This document shows, in pieces, positions 1-11,400 of a DNA stretch of 31,326 nucleotides. Position numbers and translations under genes: made by a program. Each line of letters starts with the position of its first letter. Positions within the stretch are counted from its first letter, which is position 1. Source of the stretch: Pelargonium nanum (lineage: Eukaryota > Streptophyta > Magnoliopsida > Geraniales > Geraniaceae); the NCBI GenBank assembly GCA_036897485.1, contig JAYMTF010000711.1, positions 1 through 31,326 of the forward strand, read 5' to 3'. Under the pieces are notes generated by a model, which was not told where the DNA came from, ran no database searches, and was given only the letters and a program-made list of their open reading frames with translations.

Positions 1-446
1 AGTGAGTCTGTTTTGAAGTGGGTAATTGTCACACATTGGAAAAATAGAAAGATAATGAGCTAAATATAATGGTGATCAAAGCCAAACCCTACTAATAAGG
101 TTGACATTTTAGTAGTGGAAGCTCAATTCGTTGTATGTAGCCCAATTATTGAAATTTAACATGGTATCAGAGCTGGTTTTGATCCATATTTGGCCCAAAG
201 GTGGCTCGTTTATGTTGCCTCCCCTTATGGTCTCCTACCCGCCTGATGGTCATGTCTGCATCGGTTCACGTGTGGAAGAGAAATGCCTACACGTGAGGGG
301 GAGTGCCGATTTATAAAGGCCCCTGATTGTGCACGTGTCGAACTCACCGAAAAATGTGAGACTCGCACGTGAGGGGAGTGTTGAAGTGGGTGATAATATC
401 CCACAGCCCAAACCATTGTATTGTAGCCCAATTATAAAATTTAACA
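1..446 (+). mobile_element. TRIM-A copy 1 (decayed miniature LTR retrotransposon)
   Basis: The 5' LTR is at about 9-161 and ends TTTAACA. It is followed directly by the initiator tRNA-Met primer binding site TGGTATCAGAGCT (162-174). An internal region of about 200 bp without coding capacity ends in a purine-rich tract, GAGGGGAG. The 3' LTR at 379-446 is only 68 bp because about 85 bp are missing from its middle. No clear target duplication. The LTR start is disturbed (TGTTTTGAAG for TGTTGAAG). Confidence 0.8.
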
Positions 447-2342
447 TATTTCTTCTTGGTTCTATCTTTGTAAGAGGGGGTACATACGTTATATTAATAT
501 GATTTTAGAGGCAGTGACATTTATTCCTTTTATACTTCAAGATGTAGGGGAGGATCCTAAATAATTTTGCTAAAGGATCCACGTAACCAACCCCAACATT
601 GCTTATGAAATGACTTGGTTATTGCTGTTGCATCATTAAAGATGTAGTGGATAGTGATTGGTTGGAGCCGACAAAAACTCTCAATTATCAATCTAATTCA
701 CTCTTGATATTTATCAACGAGTAGGGTTATTATTAATAGTAAGAATAGTAGACATATATAGTAAAGTATGTGCTTCATGGGGAGAAACCACCAACATCCA
801 TGATCCATTCACACCAACGAAAATTTACTAGATTAAGCATAGAAAATGTCTAGGATAAGTAGATTTAGACATGGTCAATGAAAATAATGAGCAAAAGATT
901 CCCTATTTAGCATCCCAATCTTCGAGCCATTCGAATGCTAGTTGCTGCCTCATCACCAAATAATTACCCATTCTAAGAATTTGCTCTAAGGTCTGAGTAT
1001 TTGAATCTTCATGTCGCAAACCTTGTCATGGTGTTCACATGAAGGAGGAAGGAACGGTAGAACAAGAGGGGGAGAGGGATGGTTGGAGATTTAGGAAAAT
1101 AAACTAAATGAGGGCCTAAGTCTATAATGTAGGGGTTAAGAGAGGAATTTGATTCCCCGACTCTCCCATCTTATTGCCAACAACCATAATATGCCGAGAG
1201 ATAGAAGAGCCGTCATACTATAGTTATGATAAATAGTTTAGCTATTCCTCGAGGCTTTGAACATGCAAGACCTATCAAGAATGATTTGTAGTTTTCTCTT
1301 AGGATTAACCAATATTTAAAATGCAACCTAAATCTAGTCACAAGATAAAAATTGATAATATAACTTCACTTCAAATTTATGACTAATTTGAGAGCTTCCA
1401 ACTAGCTTTATAGCCACTAACTTGGTCTTCGCCTTATCAAGCAAATCAATGGACCTGTTCATTAATCCGATTCCAATACCTTTTTTTCCAATCTAGATAA
1501 TCTGCCATTGATACATTTTCATTCTTAGCAATGTCAAACTAGGAAAGTTATCTATGCCTCCTCCACATGCCAAAATCTAGGTATCTCCTATAAAAAAAGA
1601 AATAGTTTGGAGACTTTGTTCAACAATTTAACTTATGTAATCTTTACGAACTTAGTCTAAAGCAGCCTTTAGCGTTACATGTAATCCTATTACCCCACTT
1701 ATCCATGTACTTTGATCAGATCACTTTCTTTCATAGGTTACCTTCTTCCCCTACGTATCTCTGTTTACTATTGGCCTTGCATGGCTTTTTTGAAGCTCAA
1801 ACACATCAAGCTTGATGATAGTTAATTGATGACTTCTATCAAAAAACAAATTTCTTTTTGTTGAACTTTATTTGAACCCAAATGTTTGAGCTATTGAGTA
1901 GAAGATGTAACTATTATCAAGTGTCCATTAACTTCATATTTTTCAATGTGGTATATTTTAACACTCCCCTACACATATAGAAGGCATTATGGGAAAGTCA
2001 TGTATATATGTTTGCTAAAAATAGAAAGTGACATTTATTTTGAAACAAAAATTGGACTATAGAATGACAATTAATTTGAAACGGAGGTAGTATTTACTAA
2101 TTTAAATCCTTGTACTGTTTTTGTTCATGGGTTATGGACAACTATCTTCTAAGTGCTGAGGCTCATTCATTGCTGACCTATATTAGTTAACAATAACCTA
2201 TCACAATGCTTGGAAGTTAAGCCTGACAAAGCCTCTACTGTTTGCTGCAATAAATGACATTTTTACAAATTGTATATTTTTTATTACCTTTATTCTTATT
2301 TGCAGATCCATGATAGATATTGTTTTTTCTTTTTCTCTTCAG
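447..2342. other. upstream intron sequence
   Basis: This stretch precedes the first visible exon. It is AT-rich and broken by stops in all frames. It contains an LTR remnant (1859-1963) and, at 2071-2095, a segment ending ACGGAGGTAGTA that looks like the end of an old Stowaway MITE. No start-codon exon or promoter is recognisable. Confidence 0.5.
1859..1963 (-). mobile_element. TRIM-C LTR remnant
   Basis: It runs from TGTTGAACTTTA to TTTTAACA, followed by CTCCCCTACAC, the reverse complement of a polypurine tract. It resembles the LTR at 11366-11466 along its length (TCAAG, ACTTCATATT, TTTCAATGTGG, TTTAACACTC). The rest of the element is not recognisable. Confidence 0.55.
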
Positions 2343-2406
2343 TGAAGTTGGTGATGAGGCAGTTCTTCATACACTTTGGGAGAGGTATGAGAATGCCAAT
2401 GATAAG
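2343..2406 (+). CDS. BCHC: exon 1 of the visible part (BEACH gene)
   Basis: The acceptor follows a long pyrimidine tract (TTTTTCTCTTCAG) and the donor is GTATGC. The exon starts with one base completing a codon from an upstream exon, then reads EVGDEAVLHTLWERYENAND and K. It is N-terminal in the family, so at least one exon with the start codon must lie upstream. I found no ATG exon that fits in 1-2342. Confidence 0.88.
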
Positions 2407-5400
2407 GTATGCTCTAAATAGCCAACTTTAGCTTATATATTGATCAAAGCTTTTCATGGTTAATCAATATGGGTAAAGTGTTGTTGAGTTGAAATGTAAT
2501 GAGAACATATAATGTGCCTCGTCCTTCCTTGTCTTCTGCCACTCTGTACAGATGCATACTAAAAGTCATAGGGGATAATGATTTGATTAGTTCCAGAGGA
2601 GATTTTTTGTTCTATGTAATAAATAAGAAATTTACCATTTCACTGACAACCTGCCTGCTTTACATTATCTACCTTTTCATAATTCTTGACAGTTGTTAAG
2701 TACATGAACAATCTACATATGTGCTGACAGTTGCTAAATTAATATTTTTAGTACTTGGCATTAACTATTGTTAATTTGACCAATATCTTGTGTTGACATG
2801 ACTTTTGTCTGCATTTAAGGTAATTAATTTTTTTGTTAAGTAACTGTGTTACTGAGGTTGATTATTGGTAGCTGATGTGTAGTAAATTCATTGATGTGGC
2901 ATAAACTGTTAAAGAAATGAAAAATAAAAAGAAACGTGGAAAAAAAGTAAGTCAAAATTAAAGAACTTCCTTGAACTAAAGCTTCCAACCCGGCTTCTCT
3001 ATCACTGTCTCTCCACCAAACACCCAAAACCTCTGATTCCAACCCACCCCAATAATAACATCCTTGACCATGTCAGAAGGTTGAGTAAAGAGGATTAAAT
3101 ATCAAATGCGTTTGCAGCTACATCAGCATGCTCCCGCTACAAGTCTCTCTTTTGGCAAACATGTAGATTCTGGGAATAGAACTTGAAGTCATAGGGAAAT
3201 TCTTCCAACCAGAGCTACCCTACAAAAAACTTGTCTACTTTTGGCCTTGGAGAATCTCTCAGAACATATTTTGCAGTTTAACTTTGATTGTTGATAAATT
3301 TTTTGAAATAGATGAGGCGTTGTTGCTAGAGAGTAGGCCTCATCGAAAGGCAAGAGGTGCCCCCTCCGAGGTTTAGGAAGTCCTGGAGACTGATTTTTAG
3401 TGCAGTGTTCTTGGAATTAAGAATCAGAGTATGAAGAGATCTTCAAATGCATAGCTGTGATATTCGAGTGAACTTTTTGGTTCTGAAATTGCGAATAAAA
3501 GCCAATGGTGTATTTTCCTTAATTTAGATTTTGACCATCTTCTTTTTCTCTTCTTCTCCCCCAACAAGTTTGAGGGTGTATTTAAATTTGATGTTTAGTT
3601 GAGGTTACTGTTAATTTTTCTATTTTATGGCAAGTCATCAATCCACATTAGTGTCAACTGTTTAGTTATTTAAAATTTGAATTCCTTAAAGTTTGTAAAC
3701 AGCCACATGAGCACTAAATGAAGGCCAAACTAGCAAAAATGATGAATAGTTGAAAAATGAATTTGTAGTAAATGTGTCATATGATGATAGTTCATGTGCT
3801 AAAAGGTTGTTTTGCCATTCACAAATAGTTCAAAACTTCACATGCCTTGCGGACTCAATCACGTATTTGCCTTTTTCATTTTGGCCAGTGATGAATCTCA
3901 ATGTTGTAAGGGAATGATTCCAAAACAAGAATATTGAAGCCATGATATTTCACTGCATCTATTGCTTTTCCTTAAACTTGGGAGCTTTTTGTAATATGAT
4001 TCTCATTGTGGTATTGAAGTGATACATGGCATTCAGACGTGTTAACTAAAAAGTGTATGACCTTGAAGTGATGCTCGGGAAATCCTACAATCTGGGTCTT
4101 GCTCCTCTTTTCCAACACAAACTTTGCATTTTATGTTTCTTCTAAGTATTAATTGTTAAATTGCAAGGTCATCCAGTAGTTGATAACAATATTTGCTTTG
4201 AACTTTGATTTGTTCTTCCTTTTATATTTCTGCAAATTCTTATTTTTTCCCTCTAAATTTGCTGATTTATAGGTTGAGAAGAGAAAACTGTTTCATGTTT
4301 TCCTGAAGCAATTTCTGACTGTATACAAGAACTGGGAACCGGTTAATTCTGGTTTGCTAGAGATTGCTACACCTTCTGCCCAACCCGCAGAACATACTGA
4401 CGATATAGTAATAGGATGCTCAGCCGGACATCCAGCTGAAATAATTCTGACATTAACTGAAGAGGTCATACAATTAACTGCTCTGGTGTCTGAGTGTAAG
4501 TTAATTCATCTCCTATACGTATCAGATTGCTTCAGAGTGACTGTTGTGGTAGTGCTTTAGAGAGACTTAAATTATTTCATCTCCTTTTCATAGCCAATTG
4601 CTATCGAGAGAGTTTTCTTCATATTAATGCTTCTGATAAACTGTTGGTATTTATAATCATTTTTCTTGAATACCCTATTTGATGACAGAAGTGAATGATT
4701 TCCTTCAATTTCGAAAATGAATGTATAAGAACCTTTTTGTGTGTGTGTGTGTGTGTGTGTGGGTGAGTGGGGGTTACATAGCTATTTGCTGGTATATTTT
4801 CTGTGAGTACTATGCCAGTACATTGAGTTATACAGGCTTCTCATTTCATCCCCATTGCTACTTTGTTGGCATGTTGAATCATGTGTAAGGGCATGGCTAC
4901 CTGAGACACTTCAACATAAAGGAAAACATTAAAAAAATGGTGATTCCATAATCTGACAAATACATAGGTAGTTTAGGCACTGGTGGTAAATCTTCCTCCA
5001 ATATTTGTGCTTCTAAACTTTGGGTGATTCCAGTATGACTGGGGTATGTGCAAAAGGAAAGTATCTATTTTATTAGGTTTAAGATAGATCAAATAATTTC
5101 CCCACAAATTGTGGTGCAACTTGACATCTTTGAATCCCTATTTGGGAGAGCATTTAGTGATGATAAACAATGATTTTAATGTGGTTTGGTATATTTTACC
5201 TCCTTTGTTTTATTGTCTTGATAACAACTGATTCAAGTTTTTCATATGCCGTTTTCCTTTTTACTTTGGATGCACATCCAGTAAATACCAGCATGATGCA
5301 ATCAACAACAGACCTATCAGGGGCTTCTACAAGCTTGAACATAGCTTCTGAAGGGATGCCTGTGCTGGATGCACTAACAATTGTCACACGTTCGATGCAT

Positions 5401-8400
5401 AATTGCAAAGTTTTTGCCTATTATGGTGGGACTCATAAGCTTACTGCATTAATGAAAGGTAAAGTTGAATATTTTCATTTGACAATATGTTCCATTGAGA
5501 TGCTGACTGTCTTTGGTTAACACTTTTTTTTATTGTTAAAAGCTTCATTGTTGCTTGTAATAGTTCTAGAAATAGTGTTGGCAATGATACAATACTATAC
5601 ATATTCTAGCAACTATTCTATGTTATATTTGAGAATCGCATTTAAAATGATTTCTATGTTGGCTTGTAAAAAGTTAATTTAGATGGAACATAAGATCATT
5701 GACTGTTCAAAAATAGACCAAGGTGGGGTAATCTATACAAGGAAAGAAAATTAATAAATCCTGAAAAATCAGCTTCAAGATTCCTTCAATCCCTAGTTTA
5801 TAGAGAATTAAATATTCTCACACCCCTCCTCAAGAAGGAGCATGTAAATCAAATTGATGCGAGAGTTTTATTTTTGTAAAGACTTTCGGTAGCATTTAGT
5901 GGCTATTGGAGTTTATCCCAATGACAAATGGTTACAAAACTTGGTGGTATGATCACAATTTTGTGTGACCACGGTGATGTTGTCGGGAGAGATAGCACTC
6001 GCCTAAAAGAGAGATAGGTGAGGAGTCCACTGGTCACTTGTGCCAAAGCATGCAGCGAAGATCATCGGATGGCACACTCGAATAAGGCCAAAGAATAGGA
6101 GAAAACCATGTTGGTATCGCTAGAACATCAATTAACAACAAGTAGTCAGATATTCGTCGGGAAGGCACATAGGTGTCGCTAGAGGCCGAAAAGAAAATGC
6201 TATGAAAGATCAAATTTGTTGCTAGTATGGAAATTCAAGAAAACGAAAAGAGAAAAAAACTAGGTTTTGGTTATGAGATACCCCCCTCACATGTAAGCAT
6301 GATCATGATCTTCTGCATTTGTAGGGATGGATGAAAAGTAAAACAAAGATTTTGTGAAGAAGAGGTTGAATTTCCTTTTTTGTTTTTTTTTTAGACTTTT
6401 GATAGTAGTTAGTGGTTGTTGGAATTGATGAGAGAACTTTGTTGACTAGCAATGTGTGACAACATGATTCAGGGAAACTTTTGGTAGTTTGTTCAAATGA
6501 GAGGCTCATAAACTATATCTGTAGTTTGTTCTCGTGACCTAAGGACTACGTTTGGTAGTAGTTTGGTCTAGTAATTTGGTCAGGTGAGAGGCTCAATGAC
6601 TATTTGTATAGTTTGTCCTCAAGACAAGAATTTCCTTTTAGAAGAGGCGGCATTTACTTGATAGCGTCACAAAGTTGAATGTCATTTTCAATTGTTAAAG
6701 TGAAATTTGGAATATTGGATGTGTTGCTAGTATGAAATTTTCTCAAGAAAAAGAGAAGAGACTAGAGTTTCTTTTATGAGATACCCCCTTCACTCACGAA
6801 CATGATCTTTTGTATGTGTAGCATGTAGGGATGAGATAAAAGAAAAACAAAGAAAGTTTAGGAAAAAAAAAAAATATATGAATTTTGATGAAATCTTATT
6901 GGAATAACATTATTGGCCGAACAAACAACTTAAGGCTGTCGCCGAAATGACGGAAATTTTAAGAGATTCTCAAAACTCTGAATCAAGAGGCTCTGATACC
7001 TTGTGAAATATATGAGAGAAAATATATATTGTTTGTATTTTATTCAATAAACCACAACCTGTTTATACAAGGAGGGATAATCTATACAATGTTAATCCCT
7101 AAAAATCAGCCATGAGATTCATTTAATCTTTAATTTATAGAGAATCAAATGTTCTTTTAACACAAAATCATGGGGGCAAATTGAAAATTAACCAAAATAT
7201 TACCACCCAACAAAGCACCCACAAGAGACCCAATAAGCTCTAATAACTCAATCCCACTCCCCTTAACATTACCCAACAGAACCTCCAAGTCAACCTCTAA
7301 ATTTCTCATTCCTCACTCCGGACGCCTTTCTAAGCAAGACATAAACACTCATTAGCAAAAACAAAAAAACCTTTGACCTTCGACCAACTCTCCAAACTAC
7401 CAGTTTCACCTGTAACCCATCCACTCCCACTACCCCCATTCCCTCAAAATAGTGAACCATCAATTCAAATATCAGAAACCAGAAAAGAAGCTGAAAATAC
7501 ATGGGCCTTATGTCTCTTTCTCGGCATGACTGCTGCTTGTCCCCACGAGGAAATCATATCAAGACTTCAGGTCATTGATGAAGAAGTAAATCTACTAGCC
7601 TCGAATTGATGTCCCTCTCTCAAGCTTCAATCACTCACTCATGAAATACATATCATGGAATTTCAGTTCTCATCCTCAGCTTCGACGGGCCTGCATAGTT
7701 GGGGTGAATCGGGTGATTTCGACGCAGATTTTAACCCAAATGATAAGCCTGAATTTCTCCAAACTCTCAAGAGACACAAGCTTTCAACACCTTCAACAAA
7801 AACTTCCATCTCATTGAGTTGCCTCTCAAAGGAATCTCTATTTCAAAGTGCTAACATGCATTGGTTCCCTGCAAGTCTGGATGTCTTATCCTTACTCATG
7901 TTTTTCAGTCCAATAGTTAGGCATTTGCTGCTGTTACTTTTTGCACTTGTACTTCTTGGGCTATAGTTTCTTCCGTGGAATCTCTAGCTCCTTATTTATA
8001 TGTATTATTCTTAGCCACTCAAAAAAAAAAAAAAAACATGGATCTGTGGTTCTGTGAATATCTGATGTGAACTGAGACACTAGGTTGGGAAGTTAGGAAT
8101 TTTACTGCAGATGATTCAAACTGTTTGTAAAAAAAATAAATTCATATAAGGATTTTAAATTATTAGTAACTTGTCATGGACTCGCATGCATGCTGATGAG
8201 TTATTCCTAGTTTTTTTTTTCTTTGTAAAGTTAAGTGGCGATTAATTGTATACCAATTTAGTTCAGATATGTTTTTGGAATAGACTTCAGTTTAAGTCAT
8301 TGGCTGGGGATAGGGGGGTAACTGGTAAATACTGTTATAGTCAGCATTATGCAGTCTTTTCAAGTATAGGACTCCATGCTTCTATTGCTTCTTGATTTTT

Positions 8401-11400
8401 ATTTTGTTTATTAAATTCATGGGGATATAGTCATTGATTACATCTTATTCATATTTCTTTAGTACATGCAAAATTCACGATTCTGCTATTGGTTCTGAAT
8501 TCGTGATAGGAGTTCTATTAGTTAGTGTTTGTTGTGACTAGAATTGTACGAACTTTTCTCTTATTACCCTGTGGTTTTTGGGTTGATTTCAGGGGTTGTT
8601 GTCCAACTCAAAACAATAGCTGGTGCACTATCTTCTGATGAAAGTATCTCTAACACCACCGAAGAGAAGATCGGTCTCATGCAACGGATTCTTGTATATG
8701 TTGTGTCAATAATACATAGTTTCATTGAGTTAAATTCAAATTTACCCGACATTGCTCAGTTTTATAGTAATCCAGAAGACTTATCTGTTCCAACAAGATG
8801 TACATCTCCAACTGATTCTTCTAGTAGTTTGGAGGCTCAAACTAGTCTAGCAAGGCTACAATGGCACCAAAGGGCAGTAATGTCAGTGATGGAAGCTGGT
8901 GGCCTTAATTGGTTAGTAGGTAAGGTAGGCAATTTCAAGTTTTTGTTTTACATATTTTTACTTTGTTATACTAAATAACGTGCGAGCACTTGTGTAAGTG
9001 TTAATTATGTGGATGACATCAAAGTCGGCCCTGTTTATCCTAAAATAGATAGAAAACTATGTAAGATGTTACATACTCATGGACCTGCTACTAACTTTGC
9101 AGTAAACAGCATATAATATGTTCTCATATTAGCAAAATAACTTAGGGCTTCAATAACATGTTCTTTTTACTCTTTCATTGGTTTTTTTATTTTACAGCTT
9201 CTTTTTTTGTGAATAAGTTGTTAGGCCTTAGGTTCTTTGAGAAGTTGCTGCTCATTTCACAATATATATGTACACACACAAGTATTAGGAGAAAGATGAG
9301 ATTTGAAGATGACCCATGGGTGGACCTCAACCCAAAACCTTCCTTGCTACAACAGCCCTAGGTGTTCTTATTTAGCTTTAGAAGTCAATTGCTACCAAAT
9401 ATGCCAAACCTGGCGGCTTCCCAAAATTGCATATATCTATGCTTGTGTTCTTTTACTCACTAATTTGTTGTCTTCCAGAGCTGTTGCGTGTAATCCGAAG
9501 GTTGTGCATGAAAGAAGTGCGTATGGATATAAGGCTTCTCTATTTGACTTTGAGAACTCTCCATCTAGCATTGTATGATAATTCGCGGGGTCAAAGCCAT
9601 TTTAAAAGCATTGGAGGACTTGAAGTTTTATTGGATGGACTTGGACTACCATCAAATAATGCATTTATTTTGGAAAATTCGTATTGTGCTGATAGAAAAA
9701 GGTATTTTACTAATGATGGTTCATTTATATGTTGATATCATCGAATTGATTGCCAATCTTTTGGAAAACATCTATGAGCATTTAGCAATGTTTATATAGG
9801 TAGATATACGTGGTGGTGTTGTGTTGAAGTGAGCGATGTGTCCCACATCGGATAAATACAAAGTTAAAGTGGCTATATATAATGATGCAAGTGAAACCCT
9901 ACTAACAAGGTTGACCTTTTAGTAGTGGAAGCCCAAGCCATTATAGGTAGCTCATTATGAAATTTAACATGGTATTAGAGCTGGTTTTGATCCAGATTTG
10001 GCTCAAAGGTGGTCCGTTTATGTTGCCTCCCTCTATGGTCTATGGCCTGGTTGCAGATGGTCGTGCTTGCAGCGACCCACGTGTGGAAGAAAAATGTCTA
10101 CACGTGAGGGGAATGCCGATTTAAAAATGCCTCCGATTGTGCACGTGTCGAGCTCACCGATAAAAAGAAAAATGTGAGGCTTGCACGTGAGGGGAGTGTT
10201 GAAGTGAGTGATGTGTCCCACATTAGATAAATATGAGTTAAAGTGACTAAATATAATGGTGCAAGAGAATCCCTACTAACAAGGTTGACCTTTTAGTAGT
10301 GGAAGCCCAAACCATTATATATTGCCTATTATGAAATTTAACATGTTGCAAGGCATATAGTTCAAAATTTAATGACAAATTGATCAAATCAGGGTATTAG
10401 CTAAAATTTCTTCTTTTACTCTCGCATCAAAACTAAATGTGACCAAATTGTATTCTGCACTTTTGATCACAACATACAATTTGACCGCATTTAGTTTTGA
10501 TGCCCTTGCATTTCCTGAAAATGAAGTCCCTACATAGTGTTGAGCAAGCTTACTGCTTACTGACATGAGTTTAATGGATGATCAATCCCCAATAGTAATG
10601 AATTTTTTTTTTCTAATAACTAAACCCTATAAAATGGCTATCTCAAGCTGGCACGTAAACTGTGTATTATATCTCTTATCCCCCACACCCACGCATATAC
10701 GTGCTAACTTTCTCTATATCTTGTTATGACGATTATCCTTAAATATTTCCATCTTTATTAATGATCCCCAAACCTTTTTTCCAGTTCCCCAGAAGATATC
10801 TAATGATTTTGTTGGTCTTATATCCAAACATTTATATGCCTGACTGTAAACATTCACTTAATATAAACTAATCAGGTTTATTAGTCTTAATGACATTCAC
10901 ATATATTAGGAGGAAGCGGTGAAGCTGTACCTGCTGAAAATTCTGCCTATTTAGCTTTGAATGGAGTTTCTAGAGGTTGTGTAAACAGTTATTAGTTATT
11001 CCCTTGGCATAAATATTTATGACTCAAATGCGCTCTTGGTTGAGGTGTAATTTTTCATTCCCTTTAGCTATGCTATTTCTTTTGCATGCTCTTATATGTT
11101 TTCTTATATATTCATTGCAGAGATGAGCACCCATTGCTGAAGTTTTATGAACTACATGTTCTTTCCTTGGAAGTTCTGAGAGAGGCTATGTATCCTTATG
11201 ATTGTCCTCCACTGGAGATTTTAAGAAGCTTGATACTCTGTTGATAAAAAAAAAGAAGCTTGATACTCAATACAACTTTTATGATAAGCTGAATACCCTG
11301 GTGGGGTTTTATCATATATGAAATTTGTTAATCTTGTGTTGTAATCTTACAAATTGGGTTCATGTTGTTGAACTTTAATCCATCCCAAAAGTTTAAGCTG

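Noticed and set aside
225..447. Antisense frames in the TRIM-A copies (225-447, 10033-10221, 31010-31322) give similar peptides
   Set aside because: The likeness is only the nucleotide likeness of the copies. The frames are short, broken differently and cross the LTR boundary. TRIMs do not code.
2071..2095. Stowaway-like terminus ending ACGGAGGTAGTA
   Set aside because: Only one end is visible. The opposite inverted end and the paired TA could not be found, so it is not listed as an element.
2836..3042. Minus-strand frame of 68 residues in intron 1
   Set aside because: No similarity recognised, no coding signal beyond being open. Probably old transposon or plain intron sequence.
7290..7502. 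Minus-strand frame of 70 residues with a hydrophobic look
   Set aside because: It is the shadow of a pyrimidine-rich plus-strand stretch and has no supporting signal.
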